A DNA stretch of 23,850 nt from JANQPA01 sp964628385 (GCA_964628385.1 CAZVOD010000077.1:1-23850); one strand, 5' to 3'. Counted from the stretch's first letter, positions 8,142-15,825 are shown. A program made the numbers and translations. The notes: generated by a model not told the origin, from the sequence alone.

Positions 8142-9272
8142 TTGAAATTTTCCATACATCAAAAGGATACTCAAACGAAAGCTCGCACCGGTCTTATAAA
8201 GACAGATCACGATTCTATAGAGACGCCAATTTTTATGCCTGTTGGTACAGCTGGAACAGTCAAAGGGGTACATCAGCGGGAATTAGAAAATGATGTAAAA
8301 GCTCAAATCATTTTGGGTAATACTTATCATTTGTACCTTCGCCCTGGAATAGATATTATCAATCAGGCTGGTGGGCTCCACAAATTTATCGACTGGCAAA
8401 GGCCAATACTTACCGATAGTGGAGGGTATCAGGTATATTCTCTTTCTAACAACAGGAAGATAACGGAAGAGGGGGTTACTTTTGTTTCTCATATTGATGG
8501 CTCTAGGCACTTCTTCAGTCCCGAAAGAGCTATTGAGATTCAGAGATATATTGGTGCTGATATTATCATGGCTTTTGATGAATGCACCCCTTATCCTTGT
8601 GATTATAACTATGCAAAGACTTCTATGGAGCTGACCCACCGATGGCTGAAGCGCTGCTGCGACTATTTTGATGCCCACGAAGGGATGTACGGCTATCAGC
8701 AGACTCTTTTCCCAATAGTTCAGGGAAGTACTTATAAAGACCTGCGCGTACAGTCAGCAGAAATGGTGGCCAGTTTTGACCGGCCTGCCAATGCCATTGG
8801 AGGTTTGTCAGTGGGAGAGCCTGCCGAAGTAATGTATGAAATGACTGAAGTGGTTTGCCAGGTACTGCCACAAGATAAACCTAGGTACCTTATGGGAGTA
8901 GGTACGCCCTCCAATATTTTGGAATGTATCGCCCTGGGAATCGACATGTTTGACTGTGTATTGCCTACCAGAAATGCGAGGCATGGCTTGCTATACACTT
9001 CCAATGGCGTAATCAACATCAAAAATGCCAAATGGAAAGATGATTTTTCTGTCATTGATGAAAACAGCTCGGCCATTACAAGTCGTTCTTACTCTAAAGC
9101 CTACTTGCGTCACCTGATTCATAGCAAGGAAATTTTGGGTGCCCAAATTGCCAGCCTGCATAATTTAAGTTTTTATCTTTGGCTTGTTGGGCAGGCACGC
9201 ATACAGATCAAAGCGGGTACTTACGGTACCTGGAAGGATATGATGGTGAAAAATATGCAGCAGCGGCTTTAA
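8142..9272 (+). CDS. tgt: tRNA-guanine transglycosylase (TTG start)
   Basis: Tgt exchanges guanine 34 of GUN-anticodon tRNAs for the queuine precursor preQ1. The proton-acceptor Asp is in LTDSGGYQV (Asp92), and the nucleophile Asp271 is in GIDMFDCVLPTRNARHG. Length, 376 residues, is normal. The conserved N-terminus MKFS starts at a TTG codon; there is no ATG nearby in frame upstream, and the next in-frame ATG would remove a conserved strand, so a TTG start is well supported. The zinc site of classical bacterial Tgt, CxCxxC plus a distant His, is missing its three Cys: the segment reads SSAITSRSYSKAYL, while the His of ASLHNL remains. I recall the same loss in other Bacteroidota Tgt proteins. 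It lies between rodA and lptF/G with gaps of 22 and 12 bp. Confidence 0.95.
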   Translation: MKFSIHQKDTQTKARTGLIKTDHDSIETPIFMPVGTAGTVKGVHQRELENDVKAQIILGNTYHLYLRPGIDIINQAGGLHKFIDWQRPILTDSGGYQVYSLSNNRKITEEGVTFVSHIDGSRHFFSPERAIEIQRYIGADIIMAFDECTPYPCDYNYAKTSMELTHRWLKRCCDYFDAHEGMYGYQQTLFPIVQGSTYKDLRVQSAEMVASFDRPANAIGGLSVGEPAEVMYEMTEVVCQVLPQDKPRYLMGVGTPSNILECIALGIDMFDCVLPTRNARHGLLYTSNGVINIKNAKWKDDFSVIDENSSAITSRSYSKAYLRHLIHSKEILGAQIASLHNLSFYLWLVGQARIQIKAGTYGTWKDMMVKNMQQRL

Positions 9273-9284
9273 ATTGAATGCGAT

Positions 9285-10373
9285 ATGTTGAAGAAACTAG
9301 ATGCTTATATAGTCAGGAAGTTTTTGGCCACTTTCTTTTTTACGGCAATGATATTCTCATTGATTGCCGTAACAATTGATTTTAGTGAGAAGATTAAAAA
9401 GTTCATCGAAGAACCCATCACCACTAAAGAAATCTATATTGACTACTACATGAACTTTATTATGTTCATCAATGGGCTTTTGTGGCCGCTTTTTACCCTG
9501 ATCGCAGTTATTTTCTTCACTTCCAGAATGGCCAACAACTCGGAGATTATTTCCATCTTTAATGCAGGAGTAAGTTTTAGAAGACTACTTTATCCATACA
9601 TGTTGGCAGCCTCTGTTATTGCTGTTATACACTTCCTGACGGGGCACTTCGTTATTCCTAACGGGAATGACAAGATGCTCGATGTAGTACATACTTACAT
9701 CCACAAGGATGAGGATAAAGGAAAAACACAGGATGTTCACCTCTTTGTTAGCCCGGATACCAAAATATATGTCAAAAGCTATTATAAAGGAGATAGCAGT
9801 ATCAGAGAATTCAGAATGGAGCAGTTTGAAGCTAATGAGTTGGTGTATTACCTGAAAGCCAATTCTGCAAAGTGGCTGAAGGAAGAAAAGAAATGGCAAC
9901 TCAAAAATTATGAGATACGTACCTTCGATGATATGCAGGAATCACTCGTCATCGGTAGAGGTAAGCAAATTGATACGGCTATCAATCTGACACCCGCTGA
10001 CTTTATTGATTATAAAGCTCAACAAACTATGATGAATACGCCTGAATTACTCGCTTTTATTGATAAACAAAGGAGCAGAGGAGTAGGTAATGTACAAAAA
10101 TACCAGATTGAATATCACAGGCGCAGTGCCGAACCGTTTACCATATACATACTTACATTGATCGGTGTGGCAATAGCGGCGCGCAAAATCCGCGGAGGCC
10201 TAGGACTGCACCTCGCCCTAGGTATTGGGATTGGCGCCTTATTCGTCTTCCTTTCCAGGTTTGCTATCGTTTTTGCTTCCGGGCAGGCTATCCCTATAAT
10301 TCTGGGAATATGGATGCCTAATATCATCTTCACGGCTGTGGCCCTTTACCTGATCTCAACTGCCCAGAAATAG
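9285..10373 (+). CDS. LptF/LptG-family LPS export permease (YjgP/YjgQ)
   Basis: This 362-residue inner-membrane protein has the LptF/LptG layout: three N-terminal membrane segments (about 14-35, 55-78, 98-120), a periplasmic beta-jellyroll region (about 125-280), and three C-terminal membrane segments (about 285-360). The N-terminus LKKLDAYIVRKFLATFFFTA and the Arg-rich loop ARKIRGGLGLHLALG before the final segments are typical. With LptB it forms the ABC transporter that extracts lipopolysaccharide from the inner membrane and passes it to LptC and LptA. Sequence alone does not tell me whether it is the LptF or the LptG partner; a second copy is expected elsewhere in the genome. It starts 12 bp after tgt and is probably the last gene of the rodA-tgt transcript. 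No convincing terminator follows, only a weak stem and a T-rich stretch near 10410. Confidence 0.9.
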   Translation: MLKKLDAYIVRKFLATFFFTAMIFSLIAVTIDFSEKIKKFIEEPITTKEIYIDYYMNFIMFINGLLWPLFTLIAVIFFTSRMANNSEIISIFNAGVSFRRLLYPYMLAASVIAVIHFLTGHFVIPNGNDKMLDVVHTYIHKDEDKGKTQDVHLFVSPDTKIYVKSYYKGDSSIREFRMEQFEANELVYYLKANSAKWLKEEKKWQLKNYEIRTFDDMQESLVIGRGKQIDTAINLTPADFIDYKAQQTMMNTPELLAFIDKQRSRGVGNVQKYQIEYHRRSAEPFTIYILTLIGVAIAARKIRGGLGLHLALGIGIGALFVFLSRFAIVFASGQAIPIILGIWMPNIIFTAVALYLISTAQK

Positions 10374-10455
10374 CGTCGGGCTATTTGTATGTACTTTGTT
10401 GATCCCGGTTTTTCTTTTCATCCTCACTTAAAGTGCAGGCTGTTTCTTTGTGTAA

Positions 10456-10627
10456 GAGCGTGTTTGGATTTTACCCTTTGGCCTGCAAATACATTTAGAA
10501 TAGGGCTTCCCGCTTTCAGCGGGACAAGATATTTCAGCTTTTTTCCCTGCTATGAAACTCAAAAATAGCTTTATTTTCATCATCCTAAATGCATTTTCGG
10601 CATCAAAAGCAAATTCCAAACACGCTC
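10456..10627. mobile_element. Probable 172-bp MITE, IS5-like ends
   Basis: The element is bounded by perfect 13-bp terminal inverted repeats, GAGCGTGTTTGGA (10456-10468) and its complement (10615-10627). The ends continue as an imperfect inverted repeat for about 48 bp in all, sharing further words such as CATTTAG. Immediately outside both ends is the trinucleotide TAA (10453-10455 and 10628-10630), as expected for a 3-bp target duplication. The centre holds a strong hairpin, TCCCGCT TTC AGCGGGA (10508-10524). There is no transposase; the short frames inside are products of the repeat. The GAGCGTGTTTG end and TNA duplication resemble IS5-family elements (IS427/IS1031 type), which is my recollection of that family. 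It is therefore best read as a non-autonomous miniature element. Confidence 0.7.
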
Positions 10628-10630
10628 TAA

Positions 10631-11036
10631 TCTATTCTGATATTAAGATTTGTAGTCCCGTGCTAAAGAGAAAAATAGTGACCCTGTACCTCTACTCATT
10701 GCCTGTTAAAGGGTGTTTAACACCTACCGGAGATAAGCGTCTTTTTCTTTCTTTATAGTTCTTTTCCCGGCCTTTTATTTGTCAATGTTTAAACAAATAG
10801 GAGTTGAATCAAGGATAGAACGCACAAGTCTGACAATTTTGTTTAACTTGTAGAGTGATGTATGGATATATAGCTACACAATAGCAACTCTTCTTTCAGA
10901 ATTTATTGAAAGTTGAAAAAAAATAAAAATCATACTACTTTATTCTTTTTTGTTGAAAATCAAGTGTTTACGATTTTTTTGCTTAAAATCAAGCAAAAAA
11001 TTTGGATATTATCACGCTTTTATGCAAGGAAAAACT
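10631..11036. other. Intergenic stretch before the ECF sigma gene
   Basis: No gene is visible. The DNA becomes strongly AT-rich from about 10,770. It contains a 13-bp palindrome GGTGTTTAACACC near 10,710, and a perfect 10-bp stem TTTTTTGCTT (10975-10984) with AAGCAAAAAA (10991-11000) around AAAATC. Because the T-run is on the 5' arm and the A-run on the 3' arm, that hairpin is not a normal terminator in either direction. The word AAAATCAAG occurs twice, at about 10,956 and 10,985. An AT-rich upstream element for the strong promoter that follows is possible. Confidence 0.5.
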
Positions 11037-11066
11037 TTTGCTTTGTTTAACTTTTATCTATATTTG
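11037..11066 (+). promoter_or_regulatory. Promoter of the orphan ECF sigma gene
   Basis: TTTG (11037-11040) and TATATTTG (11059-11066), spaced by 18 bp, match the Bacteroidota housekeeping -33/-7 consensus. A start near 11,073 would leave a leader of about 47 nt before the ATG at 11120. The match suggests expression by the primary sigma factor rather than autoregulation. Confidence 0.7.
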
Positions 11067-11119
11067 TTTCAACATCAAAAACAGTTAAATCAAGAAATTT
11101 GAACAAAAATACGTTAGCA

Positions 11120-11638
11120 ATGACACATTCGGAATTTTATGAACGTTTTGATCAGATGTCGACTTTACTACATTCATTTGCCTACAATCTGACTAAAAAT
11201 GTGGAAGACGCTAAAGATTTGTACCAGGAAACGGCATTCAGAGCAATGACCAACAGAGACAAGTTCAGGCCTGGTACCAACTTCAAAGCTTGGCTTTTTA
11301 CTATAATGAAGAACATATTCATCAACAATTACAGAAAAAAGACTAAGGCCAATACAATCATGGATTCTACAGATAACATGTACTACCTCAATTCTGGTAG
11401 CACTGTTATTTCAAATGGAGCCGAATCTAATATTATGATGAAAGAGCTAATTAAGATGATTGAAGAGCTTGATGACAGTGTAAGAATTCCATTCTTGATG
11501 CACTACCAAGGCTTCAAATACCAGGAAATTGCTGAACACCTTGAACTGCCTCTTGGAACCGTGAAAAGTAGAATCTTCTTTGCCAGAAAAGAACTTAAAG
11601 AGCTTATCGGCAAGCGGTACAAGAACGTAAAGGTGTAA
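11120..11638 (+). CDS. ECF RNA polymerase sigma factor (orphan)
   Basis: The 172-residue protein has the two-domain ECF layout. Sigma region 2 (about 8-75) contains NVEDAKDLYQETAFRAM and FKAWLFTIMKNIFINNYRK, which contact core polymerase and the -10 element. Sigma region 4 (about 108-160) contains the helix-turn-helix FKYQEIAEHLELPLGTVKSRI for the -35 element. The ATG at 11120 is chosen over a TTG seven codons upstream because it starts at the usual family position. No anti-sigma factor or membrane partner is next to it: the next gene is mutY. That, and the consensus promoter in front, suggest regulation by expression level or by a distant partner. Which genes it controls cannot be told from this window. 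Confidence 0.9.
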   Translation: MTHSEFYERFDQMSTLLHSFAYNLTKNVEDAKDLYQETAFRAMTNRDKFRPGTNFKAWLFTIMKNIFINNYRKKTKANTIMDSTDNMYYLNSGSTVISNGAESNIMMKELIKMIEELDDSVRIPFLMHYQGFKYQEIAEHLELPLGTVKSRIFFARKELKELIGKRYKNVKV

Positions 11639-11684
11639 ATTCAATAACCTGCTTTACACCGTTTCATATGTTAACGTTTTTTTA

Positions 11685-11799
11685 TTCACTGTAAAATCAA
11701 ATTATCCTGCACAGAATAACCAGTAGTTTTTAACAAAAAATAGCACTTCGTGTTATATTTCAGCTTACTAACTACGTGCAGTAATGATTTTACAGTGAA
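11685..11799. repeat. 115-nt nested inverted repeat upstream of mutY
   Basis: The outer arms are a perfect 15-bp inverted repeat, TTCACTGTAAAATCA (11685-11699) and its complement (11785-11799). Three more helices nest inside in the right order: CTGCAC/GTGCAG (11707-11712 with 11776-11781), GTAGTT/AACTAC (11723-11728 with 11770-11775), and TAGCAC/GTGTTA around TTC (11741-11755, one wobble). The structure ends seven bases before the mutY ATG. It could be a structured mRNA leader that affects mutY translation, part of the terminator of the sigma gene, or the remains of a palindromic mobile element. No target duplication flanks it. Confidence 0.75.
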
Positions 11800-11806
11800 A
11801 CACTCC

Positions 11807-12928
11807 ATGAAAGATAATAAAAAGTCAACCAGTCAATTCTCCATCCCAAGATCAGCACTACAACAATTTCGATATTCTCTCCTAGAATGGTATAGTGCTT
11901 CTGACCGTCCGCTTCCATGGAAAGGTAAAAAAGACCCATACCTGATTTGGCTCTCTGAGATTATTCTGCAACAAACCAGAGTTGAACAGGGGCTTCCTTA
12001 CTATCAAAAGTTTGTAGAAAACTATCCGACTGTTCACGATCTTGCTCAGGCTCCGGAAGATGATGTGATAAAACTGTGGGAGGGTTTGGGGTACTACTCC
12101 AGGGCGAGGAATATGCATGCTGCAGCAAAGTTTATTGTTAGTGAATACGGAGGAAATTTTCCGGATACCTACAGAGAAATCCTTAACCTTAAGGGGGTCG
12201 GTCCTTACACTGCCGCAGCTATAGCTTCCTTTGCATTTGATTTGCCGTATGCGGTGGTAGACGGAAATGTTTATCGCGTTCTTTCCAGGTATTTTGACAT
12301 TGAAGAGCCTATCGATACTACTGCGGGAAAAAAACTGTTCAGTCAGCTAGCCAGTCAGCTCATCGATACCGAAAAGCCAGCTACTTACAACCAGGCAATA
12401 ATGGATTTTGGGGCGACCCATTGTACACCTAAAGCACCGGCTTGTGCCACTTGCCTGTTACAACCCGGCTGCGTCGCTTATAACAACTCCAAAGTGCGTC
12501 AGCTCCCAGTAAAGTCTAAAAAAATAGTAAAAAAAGTTCGATACTTTCACTATCTGATCACTGACTATGAAGGGTACGTAGCTATTCACAAAAGGCAGCA
12601 AAAGGATATCTGGCAAGGCCTCTACGAATTTCCTATGCTAGAACTGGATCACTCTACCCGCAATTTTGAAGAACTGAACAGTACAAAGGCATGGGCTGAG
12701 CTAATTCAAGAGAAGGACCTAACATTGAAAAAAATTTCTCCTCCTTACCAACAAGTTTTAACCCATCAAAAGATTATTGCCGTTTTTTACGAATTAGAAG
12801 CGAAAAGCGCTGTAGAAAATTATTATGAGTCGGTAACAGTAACAGACCGGAAAAACTTAAATACCTTTGCTTTCCCAAAGCTTATTGATTGTTATTTAAA
12901 GGATAAGTTTTTATATTTAAATTTATAG
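11807..12928 (+). CDS. mutY: A/G-specific adenine DNA glycosylase MutY
   Basis: MutY removes adenine mispaired with 8-oxoguanine and so prevents G:C to T:A mutations. In the 373-residue protein, SEIILQQTRV carries Glu51, and the helix-hairpin-helix LKGVGPYTAAAI is at 128-139. The catalytic Asp is Asp152 in VVDGNVYRV. The [4Fe-4S] cluster ligands are Cys206, Cys213, Cys216 and Cys222 with the exact C-x6-C-x2-C-x5-C spacing. The C-terminal part from about 240 is the NUDIX-like domain that reads 8-oxoG (QQKDIWQGLYEFPML). An in-frame GTG at 11750 would extend the protein by 19 residues through the hairpin region, but the ATG at 11807 fits the family better. It lies between the ECF sigma gene and ssb, and a perfect palindrome separates it from ssb. 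Confidence 0.95.
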   Translation: MKDNKKSTSQFSIPRSALQQFRYSLLEWYSASDRPLPWKGKKDPYLIWLSEIILQQTRVEQGLPYYQKFVENYPTVHDLAQAPEDDVIKLWEGLGYYSRARNMHAAAKFIVSEYGGNFPDTYREILNLKGVGPYTAAAIASFAFDLPYAVVDGNVYRVLSRYFDIEEPIDTTAGKKLFSQLASQLIDTEKPATYNQAIMDFGATHCTPKAPACATCLLQPGCVAYNNSKVRQLPVKSKKIVKKVRYFHYLITDYEGYVAIHKRQQKDIWQGLYEFPMLELDHSTRNFEELNSTKAWAELIQEKDLTLKKISPPYQQVLTHQKIIAVFYELEAKSAVENYYESVTVTDRKNLNTFAFPKLIDCYLKDKFLYLNL

Positions 12929-12942
12929 ACAAACCCTACTGA

Positions 12943-12980
12943 TATTGGCAGTACTGCCAATAATCGTCTTATTTTTTCTT
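12943..12980 (+). terminator. 20-bp perfect palindrome plus T-run between mutY and ssb
   Basis: Positions 12943-12962 are a perfect 20-bp palindrome, TATTGGCAG-TA-CTGCCAATA. Six T residues (12972-12977) within TTATTTTTTCTT follow after nine bases. It lies 14 bp behind the mutY stop and 45 bp before the ssb ATG. The distance of the T-run makes it an imperfect terminator. Its full symmetry also fits a dimeric repressor site controlling ssb. Both readings are possible. Confidence 0.55.
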
Positions 12981-13007
12981 AACAGACCAATAGAAAATTC
13001 AATAAAA

Positions 13008-13496
13008 ATGGTTAATCGCGTAATATTAATTGGTAATCTGGGTAAAGACCCAGAAGTGAGAAGATTGGAAAATGGAGCAATGGTGGCCAAGTTTTCTGTT
13101 GCAACCAATGAAAACTACAAGGATAAGGGTGGTGAGTGGCAGCAGCAAACAGAGTGGCATGATATCGTTGTGTGGAGAACACTGGCGGAACGCGCAGAAT
13201 CCACTCTTAATAAAGGAACTACCATATACATTGAAGGTAAATTGACCCACAGAAAATGGCAGGATCAGGATGGTAATAACCGCAAAACGACAGAAGTCGT
13301 GGCGAGTTATTTTCGTAAGCTCAATACTTCCGGTGGAGGAAATACAAGCATGAGTAATGATAGTAGCGGCGGATATTTCCCATCAGCATCGGATAGTCCC
13401 GTCAGCAATGGCAATGATAATGGCAACGCCAATACAGCTGCTGACTATTCTGTTTCCGGCGAAACGGCGAAAGCAGATGATGATTTACCGTTCTAA
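13008..13496 (+). CDS. ssb: Single-stranded DNA-binding protein
   Basis: SSB coats single-stranded DNA in replication, recombination and repair as a tetramer. The OB-fold covers residues 1-104: MVNRVILIGNLGKDPEVRR, FSVATNE, TEWHDIVVW and the basic HRKWQDQDG. A disordered Gly/Ser/Asn-rich linker (about 108-155) follows, and the protein ends in the acidic tip DDDLPF that recruits partner proteins. At 162 residues it is of standard length. A TTG 21 codons upstream is in frame, but the ATG at 13008 begins exactly at the family N-terminus. It lies between mutY and gldE, a gene order I recall from other gliding Bacteroidota. The preceding palindrome may regulate it. Confidence 0.96.
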   Translation: MVNRVILIGNLGKDPEVRRLENGAMVAKFSVATNENYKDKGGEWQQQTEWHDIVVWRTLAERAESTLNKGTTIYIEGKLTHRKWQDQDGNNRKTTEVVASYFRKLNTSGGGNTSMSNDSSGGYFPSASDSPVSNGNDNGNANTAADYSVSGETAKADDDLPF

Positions 13497-13520
13497 TCCT
13501 TACTTTTATAAAAAATTATA

Positions 13521-13565
13521 GAAAACAAATGAATGGTTTAGCTAGCTTTACCTTCGTTTGTTTTC
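13521..13565. terminator. Hairpin between ssb and gldE
   Basis: A 13-bp stem with one wobble joins GAAAACAAATGAA (13521-13533) to TTCGTTTGTTTTC (13553-13565), with a further GGT/ACC pairing inside around AGCTAGCT. The A-rich 5' arm and T-rich 3' arm are what an intrinsic terminator with paired A- and U-tracts would show. It lies 24 bp after the ssb stop and would separate ssb from gldE. Confidence 0.5.
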
Positions 13566-13642
13566 ATACAATAGCTGTAAATTGAATGCCATAGTTTTTT
13601 TATATAAAGTTGATCGCTATTTTTTAACCAATTGCTATTTCT

Positions 13643-15160
13643 TTGGAACCTGAAAAGGATAGCCCACTCCTGGCTATACATTTCATACTGTTGCAAGCTC
13701 AAACAGTGGCTCAGGATACGGTCGCTCAAGATTCGTCAGCCCCTTCTTCCGGTAACTTCTTGGTTGATCTTTCTTCGCAGGATTTCCTTTTCATTGTTTT
13801 GGGAGTTCTGGGGGTAGTCTTGCTATTGATATGCTCTGCCCTGATTTCCGGCTCTGAAGTTGCCTTCTTCTCTCTTTCTCCGGGAGACTTTGAAAAGCTC
13901 CAGAATGCTAATGATTCTGCCAGCGATAAGATCCTACAATTGAAAGAAGAACCTGAAAAGCTGTTAGCAACTATACTCATCAGCAATAATTTTATAAACA
14001 TTGCTATAGTTATACTGTCCGAGTTTGTGCTCAGGCTGATTTTACCGGATAAGCTGATGGCCAGTTGGTCTACCGGAATAACAAATGCGCTGGAATTGAT
14101 AGGAATTGACTCCAATCCCATAAGCATAGGCCGGATTGTCAGCTTTTTAATCACTGTTGTAGGGGTAACTTTCCTGCTGGTATTATTCGGCGAAGTAACC
14201 CCAAAATTCTATGCCCGTTTCAATAATATCGGATTATCAAAATTTATGGCTAGTCCATTGACCGTGTTGATGAAAGCTTTTACACCATTTAGCCGGATTC
14301 TGGTAGGATGGACGGATAAATTGGAAACGCAACTTGCGCACACCACCAAGAATTCTGGCCTGACCAGCCGCGAAGACATTGACGAAGCCATAGAGCTCAC
14401 GGCAATCAATGACGCAGAAATCGAACAGGAAGCTGATATCTTGAAGAGTATTGTAAAATTTGGTGATGTCTCTGCCAAACAAATAATGAAATCGCGGATA
14501 GATGTAGTAGCTGTTGATTTTCGAATCAATTATGAAGAATTGTTAGAGGTAGTAAAAAAATCGGGATATTCTCGTATTCCGGTTTATGACGAAGACTTCG
14601 ACAATGTCACCGGATTGCTCTATGCCAAAGATCTACTGGGCCATCTGGATGAGCCTTCAAACTTTGAGTGGCAGGAATTGATCAGAACCAATGTGTTATT
14701 TATTCCAGAATCCAAGAAGATTGATGATTTGCTAAAGGAGTTTCAGCAAAAACGCTTACACATGGCTATTGTAGTGGACGAATATGGAGGTAGCTCAGGT
14801 ATTGTGACGCTGGAGGATATTATGGAAGAAATTATTGGTGAAATACAGGACGAATTTGATGATGAAGCGGAGCTTATTCACCGCAAGTTAGATGATCAAA
14901 ACTATATTTTTGAAGGTAAAGTGCTGTTAAATGACTTTTGCCGGATCATTGGTGTGGATACTTCCACTTTTGATGAGGTCAAGGGCGAATCAGATTCGCT
15001 GGCCGGGTTAGTATTGGAACTATATGGTTCGCTACCGGAAAAAGATTCTGAGATCAAATACGATAATTACAAGTTTAAAATCGTTGAGGTAGATAACAGA
15101 CGTATCCATCAGGTGTTGGTCAGTCTGGAATTTCCTAAAGAAGAGAGCAACGATACATGA
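13643..15160 (+). CDS. gldE: Gliding motility protein GldE (CNNM/CBS family, TTG start)
   Basis: GldE is an inner-membrane protein of the CorC/HlyC-like family needed for normal gliding in Flavobacterium. The N-terminal half is a CNNM-type membrane domain (about 45-240) with SALISGSEVAFFSLS and several hydrophobic segments. A CBS pair follows (about 278-400; IMKSRIDVVAV, SRIPVYDEDFDNVTGLLYAKDL, VVDEYGGSSGIVTLEDIMEE), and then a CorC_HlyC domain (about 415-500; YIFEGKVLLNDFC). No ATG occurs in frame before the membrane domain is well under way, so translation must start at a rare codon. The TTG at 13643 gives MEP, similar to the short acidic N-terminus of other GldE proteins. Its stop overlaps the gldD start (ATGA), so the two are translationally coupled. 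Related proteins handle divalent cations; the role of GldE in motility or type IX secretion is not settled. Confidence 0.9.
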   Translation: MEPEKDSPLLAIHFILLQAQTVAQDTVAQDSSAPSSGNFLVDLSSQDFLFIVLGVLGVVLLLICSALISGSEVAFFSLSPGDFEKLQNANDSASDKILQLKEEPEKLLATILISNNFINIAIVILSEFVLRLILPDKLMASWSTGITNALELIGIDSNPISIGRIVSFLITVVGVTFLLVLFGEVTPKFYARFNNIGLSKFMASPLTVLMKAFTPFSRILVGWTDKLETQLAHTTKNSGLTSREDIDEAIELTAINDAEIEQEADILKSIVKFGDVSAKQIMKSRIDVVAVDFRINYEELLEVVKKSGYSRIPVYDEDFDNVTGLLYAKDLLGHLDEPSNFEWQELIRTNVLFIPESKKIDDLLKEFQQKRLHMAIVVDEYGGSSGIVTLEDIMEEIIGEIQDEFDDEAELIHRKLDDQNYIFEGKVLLNDFCRIIGVDTSTFDEVKGESDSLAGLVLELYGSLPEKDSEIKYDNYKFKIVEVDNRRIHQVLVSLEFPKEESNDT

Positions 15161-15777
15161 CAGCAATGAAACAGCATTTGTCAGGCAGCGCCTTCATTAC
15201 TTTATTTGTGGTCTTATTACTGGCTGCTTGTAATTCCGAGCCCGCGTATACCCCAAAGCCAAGGGCATATCCTAAAGTTAATTATCCCAGCGGCGAATTT
15301 ATCCAGTTTGACCGGGATTATTGCGAATTCAGTTTTCAGTACCCTGATTATCTGGAATTTCAAAAAGATACGGCCTACTTTGACGAATCTCCCAAGGATC
15401 CCTGCTGGTTCAATTTGTACTATCCTGGTTTTGATAGCAAAGTTTACTTTACCTACTATCCGGTGGGTAAGTACAAAAGTTTTGACGTATTGCTTACGGA
15501 TGCTTTTGAGATGGCAGATTGGCATAACAAAAAAGCCAACTATATAGATGAATTTGTCATTGAACGATCGGAAGATCGGGTATACGGGTTGGCCTTTAAC
15601 ATCGAGGGCCCGGCGGCTTCTCCTTTCCAGTTTTTTTTGACAGACAGTACCAGGCATTTTCTGCGGGGAGCTATCTATTTCAACACACAGGCCCGGCCGG
15701 ATTCTCTGGCTCCTGTTTTTGATTTTGTAAAACAGGATGCTCTTAGAATCATTGAAACCCTGAAGTGGAAAGACTAA
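15157..15777 (+). CDS. gldD: Gliding motility lipoprotein GldD
   Basis: GldD is an envelope lipoprotein required for gliding and, in Flavobacterium, for type IX secretion. The 206-residue protein has a lipoprotein signal peptide, hydrophobic residues 12-23 ending in the lipobox LLAAC, so Cys25 is lipidated. The mature part shows the GldD pattern with aromatic-rich strands: PKPRAYPKVNYP, YCEFSFQYPDYLEF, DPCWFNLYYP, and a C-terminal RGAIYFNTQARPDSLAP. The start used overlaps the gldE stop as ATGA; an ATG three codons later (15166) is equally possible and changes only the leader. It is the last gene of the gldE-gldD pair and converges on the yifB gene, whose stop is 48 bp away. No clear terminator lies between them. 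Confidence 0.93.
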   Translation: MTAMKQHLSGSAFITLFVVLLLAACNSEPAYTPKPRAYPKVNYPSGEFIQFDRDYCEFSFQYPDYLEFQKDTAYFDESPKDPCWFNLYYPGFDSKVYFTYYPVGKYKSFDVLLTDAFEMADWHNKKANYIDEFVIERSEDRVYGLAFNIEGPAASPFQFFLTDSTRHFLRGAIYFNTQARPDSLAPVFDFVKQDALRIIETLKWKD

Positions 15778-15825
15778 AAAAGCTGCTGCTCTCTCTAATA
15801 AAAAGCTGAAGCATCCTTACCGTTT

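Noticed and set aside
10428..10758. Two small frames across the MITE (10428-10619 minus, 10552-10758 plus)
   Set aside because: They run through the terminal repeats, are short, and have no recognisable protein character.
11750..11806. GTG start adding 19 residues to MutY
   Set aside because: The added residues are encoded by the hairpin arm and are not family-like; the ATG at 11807 fits MutY length.
12945..13007. TTG start adding 21 residues to SSB
   Set aside because: The extension is hydrophobic, is read from the palindrome and T-run, and precedes the exact conserved SSB start.
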